From Rhizobium sp. BG4 (GTDB taxonomy: Bacteria; Pseudomonadota; Alphaproteobacteria; Rhizobiales; Rhizobiaceae), in the NCBI RefSeq assembly GCF_016864575.1, contig NZ_CP044125.1:806001-870000 (forward strand): 64,000 bases of DNA, in the 5' to 3' direction. Under the pieces are notes generated by a model, which was given only the letters and a program-made list of their open reading frames with translations, was not told where the DNA came from and made no database searches. This document shows positions 36,298-44,135 of this stretch, piece after piece; the stretch's first letter is position 1, and every line of letters starts with the position of its first letter. The translations under genes were made by a program, and so were the position numbers.

Positions 36298-36876
36298 ATG
36301 GGGCGTCACTGGCGGATCCTGACTGCGCTGCTTTCACTGGCGCTCGTCAGCGCCGGTCCGGCCGACGACGGCCGCTGGTATGCCGGCGACTTCTCCTTTT
36401 CCGACGAGCTCGGCGGCTTCCATATCCTGGCCATTTCAGGCAGCGGCACGCGGGACGATCCGATCGAGATCACCGAGGCAATGACCTCTTCCGATCCGGT
36501 GACGCTGATCATCCGCGCTGCGAACCCGGCCACGCTCGACACGCTGCGGCAGAACTCCATGCACCTGCGCATGGTGACGGTGAACGAGAGCAAGCTCGCC
36601 TGGATCGGCTTCGAATTCGAGCTGGAGGAAATCCGCGGCAAGCCCAGCGATTTCTATGACGGCCTGTCCTTCGGGCAGACCAATCCCAATCCGGATTTCA
36701 TCTCCTCCGACCGGTTTGCGCATTTCCAGAATCAGTTCGAGAGCTTCGACCGGCTGCGCTTCGACCAGGGCCATGCCGACCCGAAGACCAAGGCGAGCTT
36801 CGGCTTCTTCGTCACCGACGTGACGCCGGTGCCGGAATTCTTTCTGGTGCAGGATCCGCTGATACCGGATTCATGA
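36298..36876 (+). CDS. exported hypothetical protein
   Basis: A 192-residue protein with signal peptide MGRHWRILTALLSLALVSA. The mature protein begins DDGRWYAGDFSFSDELGGF and lacks cysteines. It reads like an extracellular or periplasmic beta-rich protein. GAGGAGAGAG precedes the ATG. No family recognised. Convergent with the EamA transporter, 7 bases apart. Confidence 0.7.
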   Translation: MGRHWRILTALLSLALVSAGPADDGRWYAGDFSFSDELGGFHILAISGSGTRDDPIEITEAMTSSDPVTLIIRAANPATLDTLRQNSMHLRMVTVNESKLAWIGFEFELEEIRGKPSDFYDGLSFGQTNPNPDFISSDRFAHFQNQFESFDRLRFDQGHADPKTKASFGFFVTDVTPVPEFFLVQDPLIPDS

Positions 36877-36883
36877 GCGGCTA

Positions 36884-37804
36884 TCAGCCGAGGCTGACAA
36901 GCGCCGTTCCGGCGATTGCCATGGCCGCACCGGCCCAGGCATAGGGCTGCGGCATCTTTCCGCTTCTCAGCCACACCATTGGCAGGATGACGATCGGGGT
37001 CATGGAGGAGAGCGTCGAGACAATGCCGACGCTGCCGGTTTTCAGCGCGCCCATCAGCAGCGACATGCCGAGCGCCGTGCCGAAGAAGGCGGAGATGACG
37101 GCGAGCGGGAAATCCTGCCTTTGGACCTCGCCGGTCTGGCGGCGGATGGCGGGCAGCAAAAGCAGCGCCCAGAAGAAGATGACGGCAAGGCCGGAGCGGA
37201 CGGCCATGGCGGCGAATGGCTCGACACCGGCGGCCATTGCCGGGCGGGCAAGAAGGCTGCCGACGGCCTGGCCGAAGGCGGTGACGACGCCGAGCGCGAT
37301 GCCTTTCAGCGACGGGCTTTCCTGCGGCGCGGGCGCCTCGATCGGCTCGCCATCGGCAAGCGGGATCATCGGCGCCGGGCGGCGTCGGCGCACGCCGATG
37401 GCAATGACGATGCCGCAGAGAATGAGCGCGACACCGGCGCCCTGCATGGCGCTGATGGTTTCCCCGAAGACGACATAGCCCATGGCGAGCGCGAAGGGCG
37501 ATGCCAGCGAGAAGAGCAGCGCCGTGACCCGCGGCCCGGCCGCATAGATCGCCGCGAAATAGGTGGTGCTGGCGAGCACGATGCCGAACAGGCCGGAGCC
37601 CGCGAGCGCCGAGAACTGCCAGGTGCCGAGCGTCGCCCAGCCGCCGAGCGCCGTCGCTGCAAGCGCCGTCATCAGGAAGGCGGCGGTGATCTGCCAGCGG
37701 GCAAGGCGCATCAGCGGCACCCGGCCGTTCAGCTCGTTGATGAACATCGAGCTCAGGGCCATGCAGATGGCGGAACCAAGGGCAAGCGCTTCGGAAATCA
37801 GCAT
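36884..37804 (-). CDS. EamA/DMT-family transporter
   Basis: A 306-residue ten-helix drug/metabolite transporter with two EamA repeats (about 10-135 and 160-295). Each has the expected pattern of helices (FGIVLASTTYFAAIYAAGPRVTALLFSLASPFALAMGYVVFGE). ATG 37804 has GGAG eight bases upstream. The TetR gene on the same strand lies 73 bases upstream and may control it. Confidence 0.88.
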   Translation of the reverse strand: MLISEALALGSAICMALSSMFINELNGRVPLMRLARWQITAAFLMTALAATALGGWATLGTWQFSALAGSGLFGIVLASTTYFAAIYAAGPRVTALLFSLASPFALAMGYVVFGETISAMQGAGVALILCGIVIAIGVRRRRPAPMIPLADGEPIEAPAPQESPSLKGIALGVVTAFGQAVGSLLARPAMAAGVEPFAAMAVRSGLAVIFFWALLLLPAIRRQTGEVQRQDFPLAVISAFFGTALGMSLLMGALKTGSVGIVSTLSSMTPIVILPMVWLRSGKMPQPYAWAGAAMAIAGTALVSLG

Positions 37805-37877
37805 AGGGGGCTCCAGGACGGGAGGCATCCATGGCCGTCGTTCCGCAGCCTGTCAATGCATTGCTTAGCAATTGCTT

Positions 37878-38516
37878 TTATTGCCGGAAGGTCGTCACCG
37901 CACCCGCCTTCGGCTGGAACAGCAGCTTGATCAGCGAGCGCAGCACGAGGATCTGCTCGGCGAGGCTGTTCGGCTCCTTCAGCGCCCGCGACAGCACGAT
38001 GCCGCCTTCGAGAACGGTGGAAACCATATCGGCGAGCTGATCGACCTCAAGCGGTTCGCGCGGCCTGTAGACCGCCATGATCTCCTCGAACATCCGCCCG
38101 AAGCGCCGGCGCCAGGCGAGCACGGCGTTGCGGTTAGTCTCCTGGATCTCGCGGTCGAAGATGCGCTCGTAGTAACAGACGGTGGCGACGAGGCAGCCGG
38201 GGTGGCCGTTCGGCAGATCGGCGAGCAGTTCGGAGAGCAGCTTGAGGCCGAGTAAAAAAGCCTGGAGAGGATCGTCCGTCAGGTCGCGGGCGCGGCTGAA
38301 GATCTCGTCATAGATGCGCTCGTCATTTTCGATGTAGCGGTTGAGCAGCGCCTTGGCGAGTTCGTTCTTGTCGCGAAAATGGTAGAAGAAGCCGCTCTTG
38401 GTGATGCCGGTTTCGGCGATCAGTTCCTCGATCGACGTGCCGCCGAAACCTTTCTGCAGCACGGCGGCTTCGGCGACATCAAGGATGCGCGTCCTTGTTT
38501 CGGTGCCCTTTTTCAT
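37878..38516 (-). CDS. TetR-family transcriptional regulator
   Basis: A 212-residue repressor. The HTH is in residues 5-50 (TRTRILDVAEAAVLQKGFGGTSIEELIAETGITKSGFFYHFRDKNELAKALL), and the C-terminal domain resembles TetR_C_16/NemR-like proteins. GGAGGG precedes ATG 38516. A perfect palindrome (38525-38541) directly upstream is its likely autoregulatory operator. The EamA transporter downstream may be in the same unit. Confidence 0.88.
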   Translation of the reverse strand: MKKGTETRTRILDVAEAAVLQKGFGGTSIEELIAETGITKSGFFYHFRDKNELAKALLNRYIENDERIYDEIFSRARDLTDDPLQAFLLGLKLLSELLADLPNGHPGCLVATVCYYERIFDREIQETNRNAVLAWRRRFGRMFEEIMAVYRPREPLEVDQLADMVSTVLEGGIVLSRALKEPNSLAEQILVLRSLIKLLFQPKAGAVTTFRQ

Positions 38517-38524
38517 GCGCCCTC

Positions 38525-38541
38525 CTGTACCGCCGGTACAG
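38525..38541. promoter_or_regulatory. palindromic TetR operator CTGTACCG-C-CGGTACAG
   Basis: A perfect 8-1-8 palindrome 9 bases upstream of the TetR start, so bound repressor would block its own expression. NemR-like repressors use sites of similar shape; the exact regulator match is inference. Confidence 0.75.
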
Positions 38542-38732
38542 TTTTCAGTTGCTGAAACGTTTCGCGAACCGCAACCCGGCAATCGGAAAACGCGAGCAAG
38601 CTCCTGATTTCCATAGGCAATAATCTCAAGAGGGGAGAGTATACCGCAAGTCGCCTAGTTTCGCATGCGTTTTAGCGCGAGAACTCTAGTCGCCGGTCTC
38701 CGGACGTGCGGCATGTTCAGGGCGGATTTTCA

Positions 38733-39686
38733 ATGGCGAAGTACAGACGAAAACTACCGCAGCTCGGCGGCGGCACCTTCATTACCGATGGCGGCATGGA
38801 AACGGTGCTGATCTTTCACGACGGCATCGAGCTTCCGCATTTCGCGGCCTTCGTGCTGCTTGCGTCTGAAGACGGGCGCGACCGGATGCGGGCCTATTAC
38901 CGGCGCTATCTCGACATCGCCCGGCGCCACGCCACCGGCTTCCTGCTCGACAGCCCCACATGGCGCGCCAATGCCGACTGGGGCCACAGGCTCGGCTATT
39001 CCCGCGCGGCGCTGAAGGCCGCCAACGAGGAGGCGATAGGGCTGCTATCGGAGCTGCGCGGCGACTTCGAGCGGCCGGGCATGCCTGCCGTCATCAGCGG
39101 CGCGATCGGCCCGCGCGGCGACGGCTACAAGGCCGGCCGGATGGCTGCCGACGAGGCGGAGGACTATCACAGTGAACAGATCTCGACCTTTGCCGGAACC
39201 GAGGCCGACATGGTGAGCGCCTATACGCTGACCGGCACCGGCGAGGCGATCGGCATTGCGCGCGCGGCCCGGGCGCACGGCATGCCCTGCGCGATCTCCT
39301 TCACCGTCGAGACCGACGGGCGGCTGGCCAGCGGGCGCAGCCTCGAGGAGGCGATCGAGACGACCGATGCGGCGACCGACGGGACGCCCGCCTATTACAT
39401 GATCAACTGCGCCCATCCGGCGCATTTCGAGACTGCACTCGATCCCAGTCGCGGCTGGGCGAAGCGGATCGCCGGCATTCGCGCCAACGCCTCTCAGATG
39501 AGCCATGCGGCACTCGACGAGAGCGAAACGCTGGATGCCGGCGACCCCGCCGACCTTGGCCGCCGATACCGGCAGCTGATGACGCGGATGCCGCAACTGA
39601 ACATCCTGGGCGGCTGCTGCGGCACCGATCACCGGCATGTGGCGGCGATCTGCGAAGCCTGCCTGCCGCAGGCGATGAGTGCGTGA
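38733..39686 (+). CDS. homocysteine S-methyltransferase family protein
   Basis: A 317-residue protein of the pfam02574 fold. The zinc cysteine ligands are in MINCAHPAHF and the paired GGCCGTDHRHV near the C-terminus. It begins FITDGGMETVLIFHDGIELPHFAAF, typical of the MmuM-like group that methylates homocysteine with S-methylmethionine or a betaine. The start at MAKYRRK is chosen over an upstream ATG at 38706. A small DUF1127-like gene follows 13 bases later. Confidence 0.88.
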   Translation: MAKYRRKLPQLGGGTFITDGGMETVLIFHDGIELPHFAAFVLLASEDGRDRMRAYYRRYLDIARRHATGFLLDSPTWRANADWGHRLGYSRAALKAANEEAIGLLSELRGDFERPGMPAVISGAIGPRGDGYKAGRMAADEAEDYHSEQISTFAGTEADMVSAYTLTGTGEAIGIARAARAHGMPCAISFTVETDGRLASGRSLEEAIETTDAATDGTPAYYMINCAHPAHFETALDPSRGWAKRIAGIRANASQMSHAALDESETLDAGDPADLGRRYRQLMTRMPQLNILGGCCGTDHRHVAAICEACLPQAMSA

Positions 39687-39699
39687 GGAGGGTAACGCC

Positions 39700-39894
39700 A
39701 TGACGAGCCTGAGAAAGAAGCTGAGCCCGCGACGGCTGATCCGGATGGTGACGCATCACCCGGTGTGGCCGAAGACCAAGAGCAAGGCCCGGCAATGCGC
39801 CGACGCCGGCATGATGCCCTTCGAAACCGTGGACAGCCACCTGCTGCGCGACATCGGCATCGGCCCGCATGGGCGGCGGTCGACGTGTGAGTGA
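39700..39894 (+). CDS. small DUF1127-like protein
   Basis: A 64-residue basic protein with the C-terminal LLRDIGIGPHGRR pattern of YjiS/DUF1127 proteins. GAGGAGGGTAACGCC precedes the ATG, and it lies 13 bases after the methyltransferase, so it is cotranscribed. In alphaproteobacteria small DUF1127 proteins have been linked to RNA turnover and phosphate or stress responses. The N-terminal half is not typical, so the family call is moderate. Confidence 0.65.
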   Translation: MTSLRKKLSPRRLIRMVTHHPVWPKTKSKARQCADAGMMPFETVDSHLLRDIGIGPHGRRSTCE

Positions 39895-39900
39895 GTGAAA

Positions 39901-39935
39901 AGCGAATAGCGAATAGCGAATAGTGAGTAGCGAAT
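39901..39935. repeat. five tandem heptamers AGCGAAT
   Basis: AGCGAAT occurs at 39901, 39908 and 39915, a variant AGTGAGT at 39922, and AGCGAAT again at 39929. It lies just after the DUF1127-like stop codon, between it and a terminator. A short tandem repeat that could vary in copy number by slippage. Confidence 0.75.
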
Positions 39936-39941
39936 GGGGAA

Positions 39942-39970
39942 GTCCGGGTGCGTTGTGCCCGGGCTTTTTT
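39942..39970 (+). terminator. rho-independent terminator
   Basis: A GTCCGGG/CCCGGGC stem (39942-39948 with 39958-39964, one G-T pair) and a 9-base loop are followed by six Ts. It ends the methyltransferase-DUF1127 unit. Confidence 0.8.
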
Positions 39971-40147
39971 GGCGTTTCAGACGGGTTTTTTGCCCTGCCT
40001 GCGGAATGGTTGACGGCGGGCCTCCTCAATAATAGACCGATATGGTCGAATGCCTACCGATTCGGTTTGTAACGCTCGAATGGCCGCTGAACGCGCCGTT
40101 CGGGTGATGGCGAGCCTTTGACCTTTCACATGTCTGGAACACATCAC

Positions 40148-40771
40148 ATGAGACTCCTCAGCGAACCCATCGCGATCATCCGGCGGCACAGGCGGGCCTA
40201 TCTGCTGTTGAACGCCGCCTTTTACGGCCTGTTTGCCTGCGCCATGGCGCTGACGTTGCTTGCGCCCGGACTGCAGGGCTTCTTCAAACCCGATATCGAC
40301 CAGGCCTATCTGAAACCCGGCATTCTGAAGTCTGTGGCGGACGCCTATGCCAGCGAGAACCTCCTGCTGGCCATCGGACTGACCTTTGCCGTCAACCTTG
40401 CGGTTGCGGTGTTCATGACCACGCTTCCGTCGTTGATCATTCCGTTCATCGGCATCCTTGCAGTGCTGCAGCGCGGCATTCTCTGGGGCATCATGTTCGC
40501 GCCCATCGGCCCGCATCCGGCGATGCTGATCCCCCATTCGCTCACGCTCTTCATCGAGGGGCAGGCCTATGTGCTGGCAGGCTTTGCCGCCTATGTGCAC
40601 GGCCGGACCTTTCTGCGCTTCGATCACTATCGCCTGAGCTCTAGCTGGGAAGCCTACAAGGCGGGAACCGTCTCGACAGTCCGGCTCTATGCCGCCGTCA
40701 TCCTCGCCCTGCTGATCGGTGCGATCTACGAGGTCCTGGAAGCAATCTACATCATCCCGCACCTCCTCTAA
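40148..40771 (+). CDS. SpoIIM-like integral membrane protein
   Basis: A 207-residue membrane protein with about five hydrophobic segments. The segment LPSLIIPFIGILAVLQRGILWG and the SLTLFIEGQAYVLAGFAAYVHGR pattern recall the stage II sporulation protein M (DUF95) family, whose non-sporulating members have unknown roles. The start is chosen at MRLLSEP; in-frame upstream starts (40118, 40130) lack ribosome-binding sites. A single gene. Confidence 0.6.
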   Translation: MRLLSEPIAIIRRHRRAYLLLNAAFYGLFACAMALTLLAPGLQGFFKPDIDQAYLKPGILKSVADAYASENLLLAIGLTFAVNLAVAVFMTTLPSLIIPFIGILAVLQRGILWGIMFAPIGPHPAMLIPHSLTLFIEGQAYVLAGFAAYVHGRTFLRFDHYRLSSSWEAYKAGTVSTVRLYAAVILALLIGAIYEVLEAIYIIPHLL

Positions 40772-40851
40772 CCAAACACCTCTCCCCACTTACCCCGACG
40801 CCATCATGCGCAGCTCGTGCAGCCGATGACGCATGCCCGAAAGGACCCGAA

Positions 40852-41163
40852 ATGCAGATGAAAACGACCGTGATGCTGACGCTTGCCGCCACGCTCCTGA
40901 TCTCAGGATGCCAATCGGCGCAGCAATCGATGGACAGCGCCTATGTGACCTGCGCCGATGCCGGCGCGCCCCCCGGATCGTGGCAGCACGAGCGCTGCAC
41001 GCGAAACGTCTATGCCGAGAACCGGCGGAAATCGGATGAGGCGGCGGCGGCCGTGGCGGTCGGCGTTGCCGCCGGTGCGGTTGGCGCCTATGCGATCTCG
41101 CAGGCGGCCAAGGACGACCGCAAGGACTGGGACCACCGGCACCGGCCACGGCCGCGCTGGTAA
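40852..41163 (+). CDS. small lipoprotein with glycine-zipper-like segment
   Basis: A 103-residue protein with lipobox LLISGC (Cys at about 20), then a short soluble part with two more cysteines, an Ala/Gly/Val helix (AVAVGVAAGAVGAYAISQA) and a histidine/arginine-rich tail. AAAGGA precedes ATG 40852. Function unknown; probably attached to the outer membrane. Confidence 0.7.
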   Translation: MQMKTTVMLTLAATLLISGCQSAQQSMDSAYVTCADAGAPPGSWQHERCTRNVYAENRRKSDEAAAAVAVGVAAGAVGAYAISQAAKDDRKDWDHRHRPRPRW

Positions 41164-41188
41164 GCGGTGCAACCCTGAAAGAAATCCG

Positions 41189-41217
41189 CCCGGGCCGTCA
41201 TCGGCCCGGGTATTTTA
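41189..41217 (+). terminator. rho-independent terminator
   Basis: CCCGGGCCG-TCAT-CGGCCCGGG (41189-41210), a perfect 9-base stem followed by TATTTTA. It ends the lipoprotein gene and lies beside the stop of the convergent TetR gene. Confidence 0.8.
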
Positions 41218-41763
41218 ATGGCCGAGCGCATCCATGGCGGCAGCGGCGATCAGGCCACGCCATTCCTTCGAGAGCTTGCTCTGTACAGCGATGCCGGCGG
41301 TGACACCGAGCCCGGCAAAGGCGCTGGTGACGCGCACCAGCCTATCCATCTCCAGGTTCGCCAGGTCGATGCCGAGCGCCTCGTACATGACGAAGCCGAT
41401 TGCCGTCAGTTCCTCATTCTCAGGATCCGGGTTGACGGCGATGCGGTTGCTGAGCGCCGAAATACCGGGGCGTTCGAAGGCGAAATCGATGGAGGCCTCG
41501 ACCACGGCCCGGTCGCGCTCGATGCCGACAGGCAGCGCTCTGACAGCGGCCGCCATGGCCTCGATATGCGCGCGCAGGGCGTCGATCACGGCGTCGTAGA
41601 GCGCCTTCTTGCTGGGAAAGTGGTGCAGCAGCCCCGCCTTGGAGTAACCGACCGCATCGGCGATCTGCTGCAGCGAGGTGTGCTCGAAATCATGCCTGGC
41701 AAACAGCGCGGCGGCGCGGTCGACGATCTCGGCGTCTATCTGGGTCCTGGTCGGTCTGAGCAT
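41215..41763 (-). CDS. TetR-family transcriptional regulator
   Basis: A 182-residue repressor. The HTH is in residues 1-50 (VDRAAALFARHDFEHTSLQQIADAVGYSKAGLLHHFPSKKALYDAVI). It lies downstream of a DHA2 transporter on the same strand with an 85-base gap that contains a perfect palindrome. The ATG at 41763 is chosen; a GTG at 41796 would lie inside the palindrome. Probably represses itself, and possibly the transporter. Confidence 0.87.
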   Translation of the reverse strand: MLRPTRTQIDAEIVDRAAALFARHDFEHTSLQQIADAVGYSKAGLLHHFPSKKALYDAVIDALRAHIEAMAAAVRALPVGIERDRAVVEASIDFAFERPGISALSNRIAVNPDPENEELTAIGFVMYEALGIDLANLEMDRLVRVTSAFAGLGVTAGIAVQSKLSKEWRGLIAAAAMDALGH

Positions 41764-41780
41764 GGGCGGATGTGCGTTGA

Positions 41781-41797
41781 GGTGATCTTGGATCACC
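41781..41797. promoter_or_regulatory. palindromic operator GGTGATC-TTG-GATCACC
   Basis: Perfect 7-base arms around TTG, 18 bases upstream of the TetR ATG, in the gap behind the transporter's stop. It implies an internal promoter for the regulator. Confidence 0.65.
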
Positions 41798-41848
41798 CTA
41801 TACGCAATAAGGCGGCACTTGTCTGTGTCGCATTTCCGGTGTCCCCGT

Positions 41849-43300
41849 CTAGTGCTCGGCGCTCGCCACGGCTTCCTTGCGGCGGTGGCCGCTGATTTCC
41901 GAGCCGGCGTTCGGGGCGAAGCGCAGGTTCCAGATGGTGGCGGCGAGCGAGATGATGGTGACGACGATGAAGGCGGTCGAGAAATCGTGGAGCTTCGGCT
42001 GCTCGCTGCCTGAAATCGTCATCGAACCGTGCAGCGCCAAGGCGCCGATGCAGATGCCGAGCGACAGCATCAGCTGCTGGAAGGTGGTGTAGAAGCTGGT
42101 GGCCGAGCTCATGCGCTCGTGGCTGATCTCGTCGTAGGCGATGGTGTTGTAGGCCATGAACTGGAACGACAGGAAGAAGGCGCTCAGCGTCAGCACCGCG
42201 AACATGACGCTGACGGGCCACTCCGGGCTGAAGGCGGCGCAGAGGCCGTAGCCGAGCGTGCCGAGCAGGCCGTTGATGATCAGGCTGTTGCGGAAGCCGA
42301 GGCGGCGGAAGACCGGGCCGGAGAGCGGCTTCATCGCCATCGAGCCGATGGCGGTGGCGATGACGATCTGGCCGGCGGTTGCCGCCGACATGCCGAAGCC
42401 GACCTGGAAGAGCAGCGGCAGCAGGAAGGGCTGCGCGCCCTGGGTGATGCGCGTCAGCGAACCGGCGATCACCGAGGTGCCGAAGGTCGGCACCTTCATC
42501 AGCGAGAAATCCATGATTGGCGCCGGATGCTTGCGGGCGTGGCGCAGATAACAGATGCCGAACAGCAGGCCGATGGCGATCAGGAAAACGGCGGCCGAGG
42601 CCTCGCCCTCGCGGCTCGACATTTCGAAGCCGAACAGCAGCGATCCCAGCGAAATGCCGGAGAAGATGAAGCCGACGGTATCGAAGGGGCCGATCGCCTT
42701 GCCCTTCACCTCGTCGATGAAGATCGACACGAGGATGAAACCGACGATGCCGATCGGCACGTTGATGTAGAATATCCAGCGCCAGTCGAGATAGGTGACG
42801 ATGAAGCCGCCGAGCGGCGGGCCGATGATCGGGCCGATCAGCGCCGGAATCAACAGCCAGGACATGGCATTGACCATATCCTTGCGGGCGACGCTGCGCA
42901 TCAGCACCAGACGGCCGACCGGCATCATCATGGCGCCGCCGACGCCCTGGATCAGCCGGGCGACGACGAGCAGGAAGAGGTTCGGCGCCAGCGCACAGGC
43001 GATCGACCCGGCGACGAAGACGGCGATCGCCGAACGGAACACGGTGCGCGAGCCGAAGCGATCCGCCATGCGGCCGCTTGCGGGGATGAAGATCGCCAGG
43101 CTCAGAAGATAGGAGGTGAGCGCGATACTCATCGACGGCGCATCGACGCCGAAATCGCGCGCCATCGTCGGCAACGCCGTCGCCAGCACCGTGGCATCGA
43201 CGTTTTCCATCAGCATGGCGCTCGCAACGATCAGCGCGATCGTGCGAAAATTTGGGGCAGCCCGGTCGGTTCGAACGGGGTGGAATATCTGATCCGGCAT
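41849..43300 (-). CDS. MFS transporter, DHA2 (EmrB/QacA) type
   Basis: A 483-residue 14-helix drug:proton antiporter-like protein. Helix-1 motif ENVDATVLATALPTMARDFG, loop RMADRFGSRTVFRSAI and helix-4 RLIQGVGGAMMMPVGRLVLMR are as expected. There is no adjacent membrane-fusion (EmrA) gene. The TetR gene follows. The 258-base upstream region has direct copies of TGGCATGATG. Confidence 0.9.
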   Translation of the reverse strand: MPDQIFHPVRTDRAAPNFRTIALIVASAMLMENVDATVLATALPTMARDFGVDAPSMSIALTSYLLSLAIFIPASGRMADRFGSRTVFRSAIAVFVAGSIACALAPNLFLLVVARLIQGVGGAMMMPVGRLVLMRSVARKDMVNAMSWLLIPALIGPIIGPPLGGFIVTYLDWRWIFYINVPIGIVGFILVSIFIDEVKGKAIGPFDTVGFIFSGISLGSLLFGFEMSSREGEASAAVFLIAIGLLFGICYLRHARKHPAPIMDFSLMKVPTFGTSVIAGSLTRITQGAQPFLLPLLFQVGFGMSAATAGQIVIATAIGSMAMKPLSGPVFRRLGFRNSLIINGLLGTLGYGLCAAFSPEWPVSVMFAVLTLSAFFLSFQFMAYNTIAYDEISHERMSSATSFYTTFQQLMLSLGICIGALALHGSMTISGSEQPKLHDFSTAFIVVTIISLAATIWNLRFAPNAGSEISGHRRKEAVASAEH

Positions 43301-43364
43301 CAGCAGGGATCACTCGCAATGACGCGGCGAAGCCATTGATGACGACAGGGCCGCAGATGTGAAA

Positions 43365-43450
43365 TGGCATGATGCCACACGGGGGATAACGACGTGTATA
43401 CGCCCGCAAATGTGGCAAAGGCATGCATTCTGGGAAATGCTGGCATGATG
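43365..43450. promoter_or_regulatory. repeated TGGCATGATG elements upstream of the DHA2 transporter
   Basis: TGGCATGATGCCA (43365-43377) is a perfect 6-1-6 palindrome, and TGGCATGATG recurs at 43441-43450. Both lie in the gap between the divergent transporter and the DHFR-like gene. Candidate operators; nothing else is seen in this gap. Confidence 0.4.
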
Positions 43451-43558
43451 TAACCGAATGGCTACTTGGGTGGGCGCAGGAGGGTAACGTAATCGCTCCC
43501 GCATTCCCCCCACCCCACTTTCCCGCTACACTCCAACCCCTGGTGGAGGTTTTCTTGC

Positions 43559-44086
43559 ATGGCGAAGCTTGTGTTTGAGATGAACCAGTCGATCGACGGC
43601 TATGTGGATCATGACCGGATGTCGCCGGAGCCCTTGTTCGGCCATTGGGTGAAGCGGACGCAGGAGCTGAGCGCTACCGTCTACGGGCGGACGATGTATG
43701 GGCTGATGCGTTATTGGGACGAGGATCAGGAGGGCTGGGGCGATGAGCACCGGGCCTTTGCCGAAGCCTGGCGGAAGCTGCCGAAATGGGTGGTGTCGCG
43801 GTCGCTGACGGAGGTCGGGCCGAATGCGGTGCTTGTCCGCGACAATGTGGAGGCGGTGATCGCCGGGCTGAAGGCGGAGCGTGAGGGGGAGATCACGGTT
43901 GCCGGGCCGGTGCTGGCGCATAGCCTGGCCGATAGCGGGCTGATCGACGAATACCGGCTCTATACACATCCGGTCGTGCTTGGGCAGGGGCGGCCGTTCT
44001 TTGCCGGACCGCGCCCGCCGCTCAGGCTCGCCGCCCATGAGCGGATCGTCGGGGATGTGGTGCGGCTGACTTATGTGCCGGCGTAG
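43559..44086 (+). CDS. dihydrofolate reductase family protein (RibD C-terminal)
   Basis: A 175-residue protein of the RibD_C/YwjB fold: MNQSIDGYVDHD at the start, TVYGRTMYGLMRYW, then EGEITVAGPVLAHSLADSGLIDEYRLYTHPVVLGQGRPFF. NADPH-binding reductases of unknown substrate; not a true folate enzyme. It starts at ATG 43559, with GGTGGAGG upstream. Confidence 0.88.
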   Translation: MAKLVFEMNQSIDGYVDHDRMSPEPLFGHWVKRTQELSATVYGRTMYGLMRYWDEDQEGWGDEHRAFAEAWRKLPKWVVSRSLTEVGPNAVLVRDNVEAVIAGLKAEREGEITVAGPVLAHSLADSGLIDEYRLYTHPVVLGQGRPFFAGPRPPLRLAAHERIVGDVVRLTYVPA

Positions 44087-44135
44087 CGGCGTAAGCGGCT
44101 TGCGCCTCCTCCACCCCGGCCCTACCTATTGAGGC

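Noticed and set aside
39901..39935. Heptamer array as a possible CRISPR
   Set aside because: Units are 7 bases with no spacers, far shorter than CRISPR repeats, and no cas genes are near.
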